Shown: positions 24,322 through 35,838 of the stretch, piece after piece
How the letters are laid out: each line of letters opens with the position of its first letter
Position numbering within the stretch: the first letter of the stretch is position 1
Assembly (NCBI GenBank): GCA_963682025.1
Contig: OY821522.1
Coordinates: 23,188,154 to 23,252,153 of the forward strand
Direction: 5' to 3'
Length of the DNA stretch: 64,000 nt
Source of the DNA: Cordilura impudica
Taxonomy: Eukaryota; Arthropoda; Insecta; Diptera; Scathophagidae
Made by a program: the position numbers and the translations under genes
Notes under the pieces: model-generated
Seen by the model: the letters and a program-made list of their open reading frames with translations, nothing else
The model's database searches: none
Told to the model about the DNA's origin: nothing

Positions 24322-25106
24322 TATACCCTATACCACTATGTGGTTTGGGTATAATGACTTTGTGCTGCTGTTTGTAACAACCAAAAATATTTGACCTACA
24401 CCCATCTTTAATTATACCGATCGAATCAGAATCACTACCTGATTCGATTTAACGATGTCCGTCCGTCTGTGTGTCCATGTAAAGTTTGTAATCAAACTGC
24501 GGTCGCAAATATGAATATATTTTGACGAAATTTGGTATTTGATCTTTTATCGGCCATGGGATGAGCGCTATTGAAATTGGTGAGAATCGGTCTATGTTCA
24601 GACCTAGCCCCGATACAAATGACCCCTATGAAATCAACATATATTGCCATAATATCCAAATTATCATACAAATCTTAGTCAAATTGGGTTTGTATGTATA
24701 TATTACATCCATTAATCAGTAGTCCAAAAATGATCCCTATTGGACAACTCTTAGTCATAGGCCCCATATAGAGCTGCTTCCCGATCTTCACTTAAATCTA
24801 TCAAAAAACAAAAATATTTCACTGATTCTTCTCAAATTTTGTTTGTATATATTTTTTGCAAAATACAAGAGACTTTACCAAACATGGTCAGGATCGGTCC
24901 ATTTTTGGGCCTAGTCCCCATATAGATATAGCATCCGATATCAACTTTTTCATATCTGCAGCCGAAAAAATTAATAAAAAACCCACTCAAATTTGGTTTA
25001 TGCTTACTTCTATATCCAGTTCGTTGGGCCTGAGAGATAGGGTCTCTAAACGCATGGTATAGGGTATCGTATAGTCGGTCTAGACCGACTATAATTTTCT
25101 TACTTG
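24322..25106 (+). mobile_element. HINE-A3, duplicate of HINE-A1
   Basis: Same site in the gypsy leader and same 5' and 3' flanks as 2761-3546, so it is a passenger of the segmental duplication. The palindrome is around 25,070-25,092 with the CTTACTTGT tail. Confidence 0.8.
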
Positions 25107-25395
25107 TTTTTTATTCGGGAACGTTTTCTTTATTTTTATTTCATACTACTTATATAGTTTCGGTTAGTTTGCTTCCAAAATAGGGGTTTTCTTTTTGTAA
25201 AAGCACTTTTTTAATATTGTCATTAGAGTTTTAATTTTAATTATTAATATTATTATATTTTTTTTGTATAATAATTTAAGTGTCTTTATATAATTGTTCA
25301 AATTTTTATGTTTTATTTTAAATTTGTAACGCAAAATTAATTTTTTTTCGCTTTCTTGTTTTGAATTGGTTTTTAAAAATCAGACTCTGGCGTCA
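25107..25395 (-). other. Gypsy leader of unit b with LTR and PBS deleted, ending in CGTCA
   Basis: AT-rich leader without genes. At about 25,378 it jumps over the stretch that corresponds to roughly 3818-4144 of unit a (PBS and most of the LTR piece), rejoining at CAGACTCTGG. CGTCA at 25,391-25,395 is the Transib target duplication. Confidence 0.7.
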
Positions 25396-26687
25396 CACAG
25401 TGGTTCAAAACCAAAAAAAAGTGGTAATAAGTCTGGAACTTCTAAACTATTGGTTGGATTGGAATAGTATATTCTAGGCGATTGTAGTCAAGGATATGGC
25501 TTTCAAAATATTTATTTTTGAGATACCCTGTTGTAACACAGGGTGAGCTACAGGGTGCCAAATTCGACCACCTCGAGGTGGAAAATGCTTTCAAAGCTTG
25601 TAACTTTTATAAATATGAAGTGATTTTTACGCTTTTAAAATTTTTCCAATAACCATTAAATTGTTTACAAAAAACATGCCAATACTACCTAGTTATCGCT
25701 TATGGTTTAAAAAATATTTGGCTTTAAAAATCAACATTTGAACTTTTCACCAAATTCTTTCTTGGTTTTTCGCAAATAACATTTTTATTAAAAAAAAAAT
25801 CTAAAAATATGTGGCGATAGCCAGTACTTTTGAAAAAAATACGTTGAAATATTTTTTGAATTATTTCAAACCGTTTAGTGAGCACAAATTCTTAAAGTTG
25901 ACTTTTTGAATCAGGTTTTAAAAATTGCAAATTTTTGCCAAAAAATACCATTCATTCTTTCACTTTTTTCTCACAACCCTGGTAAAACATGTATATTTTT
26001 TTCTACATATTTTAAAAGAATATGCTTCAAGAATGGTTGTAAGCGAAATTTTTAATATTTTTGGATATGCACCCTACGTCCAGCATTGAACGAAATTGGG
26101 CAATTAAAAAAAAATCTAAGTATTAAAAGTTAATACAAAAATATCCGCTCGATTTCTTCAAATATTTCACCGCAGTATTAAAGCTCCAAATATTTTTATT
26201 TATTTGCCGCAATAAAATTCACCGCCATTACATAAACGTGGTCAGGAGGGCTTAAATGGTGAAAAAAGTCAAATTTTCATACGAATTTTTTTTGTTAACA
26301 TAAAAAACATATTAAGATTAGTTATTTTTATATTTTGTTTAGAACGACATTTAAATTATCTAAAACACTTCAAAAAATCATTTTGATAACGTTAATAGTT
26401 TTTGAGATATTTATATTCAAATTTCAGAAAAAAATATAGAAAAACTATGGTTTTTCGTTTTTTTTTTGGTTTTTTTGGTAAAGTGTTCCCAACATTTTTG
26501 AATTTTACTTATTATTATATATATTGTTAAAGAAGACATATTTATCTATTCAACAATATATAACATGTCTATCAAATATATTGCAACATGCTGAAATAAT
26601 AACCCCAAACCACACTCCACAGGCAAAAATTTAGCTATTTCTCTATTTGTTCATATAAATGGTCATTTACATAGTGAATGACATATT

Positions 26688-27486
26688 TATACCCTATACC
26701 ACTATGTGGTTTGGGTATAATGACTTTGTGCTGCTGTTTGTAACAACCAAAAATATTTGACCTAGACCCATCTTTAATTATACCGATCGACTCAGAATCA
26801 CTTTCTGAGTTGATTTAACAATGTCCGTCCGTCCGTCCGTCCGTCCGTCCGTCCGTCCGTCCGTCTGTGTGTCCATGTAAAGCTTGTAATCAAACTGCAG
26901 GTCGCAAATATGAATATATTTTGATGAAATTTGGTACATAAGCTTCTATCGGCCATGGGATGAACGCTATTGAAATTGGTGAGAATCGCTCCATGTTCAG
27001 ACCTAGCCCCCATACAAATTACCCATATGAAATCGACATAAACTTCCATAAGATCCAAATTGTCATATAGATCTTACTCAAATTGGGTTTGTATGCGTTC
27101 ATTACATCCACTAATGAGTAGTCCAAAAATGATCCCTTTGACCCCATATAGAGCTGCTTCCCGATCTTCACTTAAATCTATTAATAAACAAAAATATTGC
27201 ACTGATTCTTCTCAAATTTTGTTTGTATATATTTTTGCAAAATACAAGAGACTTTACCAAACATGATCAGGATCGGTCCATTTTTGGACCTAGTCCCTTT
27301 GTAGATATAGCATCCGATATGAACTTTTTCATATCTGCAGCCAAAAAAATTAATAAAAATCCCACTCAAATTTGGTTTTTGCTTATTTTCAATGTCCAGT
27401 TAGTTGGACCTAAGAGATAGGGTTTCTAAACGCATGGTATAGGGTATCGTATAGTCGGTCTAGACCGACTATAATTTTCTTACTTG
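26688..27486 (+). mobile_element. HINE-A4 inside the Transib left TIR
   Basis: Full-length plus-strand copy. Unit a has the empty site at about 5450 (GACATATT joined to TTTTATTG), so the insertion is precise, between T residues and without target duplication, as expected for Helentron-type insertion. It carries the longest GTCC tract in the window. Confidence 0.85.
26821..26868 (+). repeat. (GTCC)n microsatellite within HINE-A4
   Basis: About eleven GTCC/GTCT units in a row. Other HINE-A copies have two to six units at the same internal place (for example 9160-9180, 41,180-41,206 and 47,660-47,690), so this is an expanded allele of the element's built-in proto-microsatellite. Confidence 0.9.
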
Positions 27487-28631
27487 TTTTTTATTGTTTT
27501 TTGGTAAAGGGTTGCATACGTTTTTATTACTTCAAATAACTTTATATATCTTTTCAAAGAAGGTATAATTATAAGTTAATGGTGTATGAAATATTTACCT
27601 AATGAGTTTCAACTGATCATAAAATTGCCCGAAACTCTGATACCTATTGCAAAATATCTGTAATTCACAATACCTTTTTATTAAAAAAAAACAGGTAAAA
27701 GCCAAATCCTTAGATTCACTAAAACAAAATGTAAGTATAGGTTAAAGTACCTGCTCGATATATTACCTTTCAAAAAGTATTTTCAGTATATAACCATGAG
27801 TTTCTTGTTTATTAAGATCACTTACGTATAATCTAACATGGAGGTTACATTAAAGTATTATTCACTTTGCAAAGTTATTTGGGAAAATCCTTCCGATTCT
27901 ACTATTCATTCATCACGTTCGGAAAAAGTCTCGAAATTATTTTATACAATTAACAACACTTACGGTTTAAATGTGAGATCTGAAGATGTTGAAAATTTTT
28001 ACAAAGCTTACGAAAGCCAATCGGGTTTATCAAAATCAAAGTTTATGACTAAAAATGAAGAATGGTTGCAAACGGGCCTCACAGTACAAATTGAGAAAAA
28101 GGCATTTGGTCGACCTAAAAAGGACTACGAAAATATTCAATCAAGGACAAAAAAGAAAAAACAAGAAGAAATCATCGCCTAATGAAATTAAGGATTCTTT
28201 TAAATCAGCCTTGACACGCACGCAACCAAAGGAAGCTGCTAAAATTGTAGATGTGTTACCAACTGCATCTCCTAAGCGGTTGAAGCGTATGGTGCAAAGT
28301 ATTTCAACTCCAAAATCGTCAACATCATTTACAGAAGAGGATGCGTTAGCTCTTATTTTAAATTTGGGATTGACAAGAAATAAATACGGTATTTTGAGAA
28401 AAGCTCTCAAAGAAAAAGGATTTGATATTTTTCCTAAAAGCAGAGCCATAAAGGAAACAAAAAATAAAATTCTACCATCTAATGTGAAATCCAATACTGA
28501 AAGTGCAAATGTTGGATTAGCGGAACTGCTTGAAAACACTGCATCTAGAATAATATCCACATTTAGCAAAGAAAAAATAGAAATATGCAACAATTCAGAA
28601 ATTACGTTAATATGTAAATGGGCCGTTCCAT

Positions 28632-29033
28632 GATCACGTATGTGACACTTTTACGCGTTTTTCACCCCCAATACATATTTAAAAGGTTCTTATGCTGATA
28701 ATTTTCTTGAACTTACATTTTTACTTGAAACTGGATGCTCTTGTTGTCCTTAACAGATTTTTCCAGAAACATTGCATCATAAATAAAAGTACAGTAAATA
28801 AATTTGTAGCTATCATGTATGTGACATTTTGGAGAAGTACTTTTCATATGCAACACTTTGCATATTTATTTCAGCTAATGTATAATAGCTTCTATGCTTT
28901 TTTTTTTTTAATAGTTAGAACCAGCGCTGACATTATAATAAACATTCTTTTTTATTAATTCATTTGAAATCCAGGCTATTTAAAAAAGTTAATCGCCTAT
29001 CATGTTTGTGACAGGGAAATCATGTATGTGACA
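28632..29033 (+). promoter_or_regulatory. Subterminal repeats ATCATGTATGTGACA, right side of the gene (element 3' end)
   Basis: Four copies: 28,633-28,647 (ATCACG variant), 28,812-28,826, 28,999-29,013 (TTTG variant) and 29,019-29,033. Probable transposase-binding sites. The short frame at 28,692-28,958 in this stretch has no recognisable product. Confidence 0.75.
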
Positions 29034-29164
29034 GAGTAAAAAATGAATTTTTTTTAAAGGCATATTACAGCATTTGTTTTCCTAAATGATTAATCCAAAT
29101 ACAAATATTGTTAAAATGTTATGATATATTTTTATAAAATTGACATTACATTTATATACACACA

Positions 29165-30958
29165 TTAAGTTTCACCAGAATATCTCTTAACTATAGCTGG
29201 TTGCAAGGATCTACAGTCAATATAAAAGTGAAGTTCACAGTTACAATTAATAATTGAATGTACACTTTGAATGCCTTTGATTTTAATTGCGTTTGACCAA
29301 TCTATCGATCCAGACTCGGCGTCAATTTGTTCCTGCATAATTGGCATAACAGTTACATTGGGCATAACCTTTGCGGCGACAATCGAAAAATCTTTAGCTG
29401 TTTGCACAACTTCTCTATGCCCCATTACTTCTGCACGTACTCGTGACTTCGCAGAGCCACCTATACCGTCGACCACACCCTTGCCATGTGATGTGGCCGT
29501 GTACTTCCAGTCTATGGACTCAAATTTTTCTTGAAATTTAGAATTTAACAGGTACAGGAAGTAGGCCATGTATCTGTTTTTAAACTCGCTGGATGGGCCA
29601 TCAGTCCAAATTATTAATTTAGGTTTACTTTTTGTTTCAATCATGTACAAGAGGTTGGTAAGAAACACAGCAACAGTGTTTTTAGTTTTATCTCGTGTGT
29701 CTGACACTATGAGGAAACATTTGGTATTTTTGGCATCAAACATTGCTGCTGTAAACAAAGTTACGCTTTTACGACTCCATAAGGCTGATTGCACTTCCCC
29801 TTGCCATTCACATGTATAGTTCATTGCAAAGTCGAGTTGAAGCACTAAACTATTCTCTTTGTCGCTTTCAAATGCAGAGGCCTGGATTCGCTTAATCCGA
29901 ACGTGTTCTTTAAAATCGGGTATAGCAGTTTTAATTTCATATAGCAATTCTGCTGCGCAACCCTCATGACATTTTATTTCAAGCCTCTTGGTGTCCTGGT
30001 GTTTAACCCACTGGTTCCAATTAACTCGAGTTTCGGCTGTAAACATTAGGCCTACACTGTCCATTGTGAGGAGGTTTCCATCTCGACAATTTTCACACTC
30101 ATTTCTCCAGCAGTCTGACTGCAAAACTTGATTTTTGTCTACAGTCTCCGAACACAGGAATTTTCCCAAAAATCGGTGATTGTATTTTAGTTTTAAGCCA
30201 TTCAACATCATTTGAAAATTCTCATGTTTGAAGCATTTACACTGGTTGACAGGAGTATCTTTAATAAAAAGGACATTTTCTGGACGCAAGCTACAAAATT
30301 TAGAGTAGCCAATTTGGTAATCAGGATATTTTTCTTTAAACAAGAAATGGGCTTCCTTTAAATGTAACATTAAATAGTATTTTCGCACACGTTTTCTTTC
30401 TCCCTTCACCCAAATCGTCATTTCATCTTTTTGTCCTGGAGCGGTGTACACAATATCAGATTGTGAAAAATAATTAATAACTAAAGTTTCTAGGACGTCG
30501 ATATTGTTGCCATTAGTTGCGTCTTCCATTTTCTGAGACAATTTTAGTCCAACATGTGAAGCCAACCCTGACACGATGGCTAGCTTTTTGCTAGGTGACT
30601 TGGGAAGAGATCTCAAAGATTTACCAAGAGCTTTACTATAGGTCTGCCGTACTCTATATGGCATAGGAGATGGTGTAGAAACATTGCTTGTACTTGGATT
30701 TTCGGGTGAGCTCAAAGCTAACTTCCTACGTTTTCTACACTGTTTCTGTCTTTCATTGGCTGCCTCTCTCTGTTTCTTCTTTTCAGAAGCTGACAAAGTT
30801 TCAGCTTGATTTTTTCTGATGGCCTGTTGTCTTTTTTTTTCCTTGTCTCTGAACTCTGGGTCTTCACACTTCTTTTTATAATATTTTTTCTGATTTTTTG
30901 CTAACCTCTGCTTCTTGGTGGAGTCCATTTTCACAAGTATGGCTGCTGAAAAGCACAT
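29165..30958 (-). CDS. Putative transposase, 597 residues, uninterrupted
   Basis: ATG at 30,958; a second Met ten residues later (30,928) begins MDSTKKQRLAKNQKKYYKKK and may be the real start. Residues about 10-80 are very basic and Gln/Lys-rich, suited to DNA binding or nuclear import. Residues about 260-300 carry Cys/His pairs (NQCKCFKHENF; CWRNECENC) that could bind zinc. The C-terminal half has acidic residues in the pattern of an RNase H-like DDE domain: LQLDFAMNYTCEWQGE, then IIWTDGPSSEFKNRY, then ATSHGKGVVDGIGG and RVRAEVMG. These blocks occur in transposon-derived proteins of many invertebrates. The catalytic assignment is inference. It is the sole gene of the element at 28,620-31,864 and the only full-length transposase frame in the window. 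Confidence 0.85.
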   Translation of the reverse strand: MCFSAAILVKMDSTKKQRLAKNQKKYYKKKCEDPEFRDKEKKRQQAIRKNQAETLSASEKKKQREAANERQKQCRKRRKLALSSPENPSTSNVSTPSPMPYRVRQTYSKALGKSLRSLPKSPSKKLAIVSGLASHVGLKLSQKMEDATNGNNIDVLETLVINYFSQSDIVYTAPGQKDEMTIWVKGERKRVRKYYLMLHLKEAHFLFKEKYPDYQIGYSKFCSLRPENVLFIKDTPVNQCKCFKHENFQMMLNGLKLKYNHRFLGKFLCSETVDKNQVLQSDCWRNECENCRDGNLLTMDSVGLMFTAETRVNWNQWVKHQDTKRLEIKCHEGCAAELLYEIKTAIPDFKEHVRIKRIQASAFESDKENSLVLQLDFAMNYTCEWQGEVQSALWSRKSVTLFTAAMFDAKNTKCFLIVSDTRDKTKNTVAVFLTNLLYMIETKSKPKLIIWTDGPSSEFKNRYMAYFLYLLNSKFQEKFESIDWKYTATSHGKGVVDGIGGSAKSRVRAEVMGHREVVQTAKDFSIVAAKVMPNVTVMPIMQEQIDAESGSIDWSNAIKIKGIQSVHSIINCNCELHFYIDCRSLQPAIVKRYSGET

Positions 30959-31294
30959 GGTTTATACAATGTAATATTATTACGTTAACCATGCAACTTT
31001 TAGGCTCTATAAAATCACAACAAAAGCAAAACTTACCTATTTTTTACAGCAGGTATTTAACACAATCCTTGTTAGAACAATTTTTCTCATAAACTTTAGG
31101 AAATGACTATTTCAGTCCTTCTGGAAGAAGAATGTTCTTTCTACTGTAAGTATTGCACGATGCAGAATACCAATTGAAGTGTTGCCAGATGCATAATACA
31201 AATTGTTGTGTTGCCAGACAATCATATTACTTATTATTATAACATTTACCTGATTTTTGCAAATGCAAATAATGCAAAATGTAATTTCTGTTAT

Positions 31295-31500
31295 TGTCAC
31301 ATTCGTGATGTCACATACATGATTGGGTTAGTCACAAACATGATAGCCTATAACTCCCAAAGTAAAAATTTAAAAAAACTTTGCAATATTTATTTAAAGT
31401 CACACAGCCAAACTAGCTTTGCATTGCGGTTAAGAAAATATTAGCTTTAATATTGAGTCGTATATAACAATAAATGCAAGTTCCTATCATGTATGTGACA
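31295..31500 (-). promoter_or_regulatory. Subterminal repeats of the same motif, upstream of the transposase gene
   Basis: Three inverted copies (31,295-31,309; 31,309-31,323; 31,330-31,344) and one direct copy (31,486-31,500). They lie 340-540 bases upstream of the transposase ATG, so they could also act on its promoter. The rest of 30,959-31,854 is non-coding. Confidence 0.75.
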
Positions 31501-33112
31501 TCGTGGTTTTATGTATTCTCTAGAAGTTCAGTAGTAAGCAGGAAAAAGATGTAATGATAATTTTTAAAGTGTTATTTATTAGTATTTATACATAAGAATA
31601 GGGGTTGCTATATTAAAAAATTTACAAATAATCATTAAATGTGAAATTCTACACCCAAAGATAAATTTTGACACCTTTAAAATTTACAAATTTTTAGTAG
31701 GCTGCACTTCAACTACTCAATTTTGGTCCTAGATATTTTTCGCCTTGAAAATAAGTTACACCATTGGAAAGAGCATCTTTTAATCTTTTAATAATGATGG
31801 TTACCCATTTTTTAAAACAAACTTTAAAAAAAAAGCTGTGGTTGTCAAATCTACGGAACGGCCCAAATGGTGATGCGAGGGAATATCTGGATTTTCTGAG
31901 TATAGACAACCAAGTGGAAGCAATTCAGAAATAGATTTTTCAACAATTTTTATGACATCATTAGTACCATTAAAAATGAGGCTATATAATGAGACAAGTT
32001 CTTCTTCTAGTGAGAGAGAATATCAGGACATATGGAGTAATTTAACACCCGGATCTAAGTTTCTATGTTGCCCAATCCGATTTGAGTACACAAAGGAAGA
32101 CAAAATTACAACACAAAGCTTAGTGAGTTCAATAAATCAGGAAATTTCGAGATTGTCTCCAGTTTTTGTGGAAATATCTGGAAGTGTCATTAAAGTGTTA
32201 TTTCAACCACTTTTTACAATGATTGATGGGAAAATAGCCAATGCCGTTACAGATATAACATCTACTTGGAAATGTAATATATGTGGAAAGAAAAGTTCAG
32301 AATTTCATAACAGTTGTGATGAAATTCCTATTAATGAAAATGCTTTAAAATTTGGAATATCACCACTTCATGCAAGAATACGATTTATGGAATATTGCTT
32401 GCATCTCGCATATGATCTAAAATACCGGCAAATTCCAGGACAATAAAATATACCAGTTAAAAATAATACTGATCTACACGCCATACGAAAAACTGAGAAG
32501 AAAAGAATTCAGGATGAATTTAAAATGCAACTTGGTCTAATTATCGATAAGCCTCTTTGTGGCTATGGAAGTTCAAATGATGGTAATACAGCAAGACGTT
32601 TCTTTGAAGATCCCGAAACTACTTCTTTGATTACTGGCATTGACACGGCTTTAATCGCACGGTTTAAAGTAATATTAGCTGTCATTAATAGTAAACAACA
32701 AATTAATGAGGAGAAATTGAAAATATATGCTAGTGGAACTAAGGAATTAATAATGAACTTATATCCTTGGAGGCCAATGACACCAACTGTACACAAAGTA
32801 TTAGCTCATGGGAAAGAAATAATACAAAATAGAATCCTGCCCTTGGGAGAACTGACTGAAGAAGCACAAGAAGCTAGAAACAGAGATGTCAAACACTTTA
32901 GACTTTTTAATACAAGAAAATGTAGCAAAGAAGCCCAAAATTCCGATTTAATGGAATATTTATTGATATCATCAGATCCAGTAATATACTCCATAAGAAC
33001 AAAATGGTTACCAAAAATAAGTCTTGAAATAGAAAATGATGATTCCGAAGCTATGGATATAAAACATCTTTTAACTTTTGATATTTCTGATTGTTTTGTA
33101 GAAAATAACTAG

Positions 33113-34440
33113 TAAAAAAGCAGACAATTGTTATGTACTTTTAAGCCTATTATAAAACAAATAAAAAAATACTCATTAAAAAAAATTTAGTTATATTTGT
33201 TATTTAATAATGAAAATATCTTAGGCATTGGATTTTTACCTGTTTTTTTTTGTATAAAATCAGCATCAGAGTTTCGGGCAATTTTATGATCAGTTGAAAC
33301 TCATTAGGTAAATATTTCATACACCATTAACTTATAATTATACCTTCTTTGAAAAGATATATAAAATTATTTGAAGTAATAAAAACGTATGCAACCCTTT
33401 ACCAAAAAACCATAAAAAAATATGTCATTCACTACATAGTGACCATTTATATGAACAAATAGAGAAATAGCTAAATTTTTGCCTGTGGAGTGTGGTTTGG
33501 GGTCATTATTTCAGCATGTTGCAATATATTTGATAGACATGTTATATATCGTTGAATAGATAAATATGTCTTCTTTAACAATATATATAATAATAAGTAA
33601 AATAAAACGAAAAACCATAGTTTTTCTATATTTTTTTCTGAAATTTGAAAATAAATATCTCAAAAACTATTAACGTTATCAAAATGATTTTTTGAAGTGT
33701 TTTAGATAATTTAAATGCCGTTCTAAACAAAATATAAAAATAACTAATCTTAATATGTTTTTTATGTTAACAAAAAAAAATTCGTATGAAAATTTGACTT
33801 TTTTCACCATTTAAGCCCTCATGACCACGTTTATGTAACGGCGGTGAATTTTATTGCGGCAAATAAATAAAAATATTTGGAGCTTTAATACTGCGGTGAA
33901 ATATTTGAAGAAATCGAGCGGATATTTTTGTATTAACTTTTAAAACTTAGTTTTTTTTTAAATTGCCCAATTTCGTCCAATGCTGGACGTAGGGTGCATG
34001 TCCAAAAATATTAAGAATTTCGCTTAGAACCATTCTTGAAGCATATTCTTTTAAAATATGTAGAAAAATATATACATGTTTTACCAAGGTTGTGAGAAAA
34101 AAGTGAAAGAATGAAGGGTATTTTTTGGCAAAAATTTGCAATTTTTAAAACCTGATTCAAAAAGTCAACTTTAAGATTTTGTGCTCACTAAACGGTTTGA
34201 AATAATTCAAAAAATACGTCAACGTATTTTTTTAAAAAGTACTGGCTATCGCCACATATTTTTAGATTTTTTTTTAATCTATTTTAATAAAAATGTTATT
34301 TGCGAAAAACCAAGAAAGAATTTGGTGAAAAGTTCAAATGTTGATTTTTAAAGCCAAATATTTTTTAAACCATAAGCGATAACTAGGTAGTATAAGCATG
34401 TTTTTTGTAAACAATTTAATGGTTATTGGAAATATTTTAA
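33113..34440 (+). repeat. Transib 3' flank and right TIR, unit b
   Basis: Uninterrupted right TIR from about 33,225, matching the left TIR in reverse complement. It contains the pieces that are scattered over 7935-17,875 in unit a. The match ends near 34,440 within a run reading GGAAATATTTTAAAAATT, about 230 bases short of the tip. Confidence 0.8.
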
Positions 34441-34840
34441 AAATTTTTAATACATATTGTTCCTTTTTTTTATAATATATCTAGCATACATACGAAACAA
34501 ATTAAGTTGTTTGTTCCTTGGAAAGAAACACAAAAAGTATGTCGCCATTCGGTTCAAAAAATTGTTTCTTTCTTTTAATGTGTTTATTTTTGCAGAATTT
34601 TAAATTTACAAATAGTTATCCTAAATCCGTTCTTTACAACTTTAGAAATACTTGGCATATAAGTATATGTATATTAACAATATTTATATATTTCTTTTTT
34701 TATATATAAAATATATGCTATTTGTTTATGAATGCTTCTTATATAAATATATTGTTATATATACAAATTTAGAATAATTTTAAAATGAGTTTGAATAAGA
34801 AGGTATTAATTAATTTATTTATTACACTTTTTTTAATTTA
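34441..34840. other. AT-rich stretch at the unit b/c junction, no gene
   Basis: Single-copy in the window. It separates the broken Transib TIR from the AT-rich repeats of unit c, and by the duplication model is the left flank of the ancestral unit. The 63-codon frame here is not credible. Unit a/b junction lacks it. Confidence 0.5.
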
Positions 34841-35830
34841 ATTCATGATTTGCCCTCATAAAAGTAAGTATTTTTTCGTTAAATTATTGAAACTGATTTT
34901 CGTGAAATTGATTTTCTTAATTATATTGAAAATTTTTTATTTAAGCTAATGCATTTTTTCATTGCCTTAACGAACTTTATTTTTATAAAATTAATATTTT
35001 TCATTAAATTAATCTATACGTATACATATATTTTCATTTAATATTTTTTCGTTAAATTATTGAAATTGATTTTCGTGAAATTGATTTTCTTCATTATAGT
35101 GAAGATTTTTTTCTTTTAAACTAATGAATTTTTCCATTGCCTTAACGAACTTAATTTTTATAAAATGATTATTTTTCATTAAATAAATCTGTACATATAC
35201 ATACATATTTTTTTATTTAATTCATGATTTTCCCTCATGAAATTAAATATTTTTTTGTTTCATTAAATTATTTTTTTTTTAATTCATGAGCTCTTTTAAA
35301 ACAATTAATTTTTATTTACTAAATTAAAACAAATTTTGTATTAAATTATTATAACTTTCGTTTATCTAATTTTTCCCTTTAAAGTTAGAAACTTTTTTCA
35401 TTTATTTAAGTATTTTTTTCATTAAATTATAAATTTTTCCCATCAAATTAATTAAATTAATTTTCGTGAAATTATGGAATAAATTACCTTACCTTAATGA
35501 TTTTGTTTTCATAATTTTTTTTATTTAATTCGTGATTTTTCCCTCATGAAATAAAGTGTTTTTTGGTTAAATTATTGAAATTGATTTTCGTAATATTAAT
35601 AAAGTCATTATTACATTATTTTTATTAGGTAATTAATTTTTTTTTTTTTTTCATTACATTGAGAATTTTTTCTTTCGTATTTAATTTATTATTTTCCCTC
35701 ATAAAATTAAGTATTATCATTGTCAAATTATTGAAATTAATTTTCGTGGAATTAATTTTATTCGTTACATTAAAGATTTTTTTTCTTTTAAGCTAATAAA
35801 TTTGTAATAAAACAGATTTTTTTTTGTCAT
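34841..35830. repeat. AT-rich degenerate tandem repeats, unit c
   Basis: Near-identical to 17,876-18,870 (offset about 16,964), including the 173-bp register. Confidence 0.75.
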
Positions 35831-35838
35831 AAATATTT

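Larger units (their letters stand above)
28620..31864 (-). mobile_element. Intact-looking 3.2 kb DNA transposon, 4-bp target duplication, superfamily unassigned
   Basis: Tips are GGGCCGTTCC at 28,620-28,629 and GGAACGGCCC at 31,855-31,864. AAAT at 28,616-28,619 and 31,865-31,868 is a 4-bp target duplication, confirmed by the empty site in unit a (GTAAATGGTGATG at about 6577-6590). One uninterrupted minus-strand gene fills 29,165-30,958. Both ends hold copies of the motif ATCATGTATGTGACA. A 4-bp duplication is compatible with Sola-type elements among others, but I cannot confirm the superfamily by eye. Confidence 0.9.
27838..33112 (+). pseudogene. Transib transposase, unit b, split by a later transposon
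   Basis: ATG at 27,838. The gene runs to 28,619, is interrupted by a 3245 bp element plus AAAT repeat, and resumes at 31,865 to TAG at 33,110-33,112. Shared with unit a: the frame change in the poly-A tract near 28,150 and the TGA before the CDG motif (31,871-31,873). Private lesions: the first catalytic Asp codon is GAG (Glu) at 31,877-31,879, and TAA lies at about 32,444. The second catalytic motif, IDGK, is intact here (Asp codon 32,225-32,227), followed by the zinc-type CNICGKK. The final Glu block EEAQEARN lies near 32,865. A RAG1-core relative, now dead. Confidence 0.88.
25396..34440 (+). mobile_element. Transib DNA transposon, unit b, with nested HINE-A and 597-residue transposon
   Basis: Left tip CACAGTGGTT at 25,396; left TIR to about 27,700, interrupted by HINE-A4. 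The transposase pseudogene is 27,838-33,112, interrupted by the 28,620-31,864 element, and the right TIR runs from about 33,225. The TIR breaks off near 34,440, where the sequence turns into unique AT-rich DNA that precedes unit c. The surviving right tip of the array is at 38,135. Confidence 0.85.

Noticed and set aside
26821..26868. CRISPR-like or telomeric repeat
   Set aside because: Short tetranucleotide run without spacers, matching the built-in GTCC tract of HINE-A.
29271..29534. Plus-strand frames at 29,271-29,534 and 29,568-29,819
   Set aside because: Shadows of the 597-residue minus-strand transposase gene.
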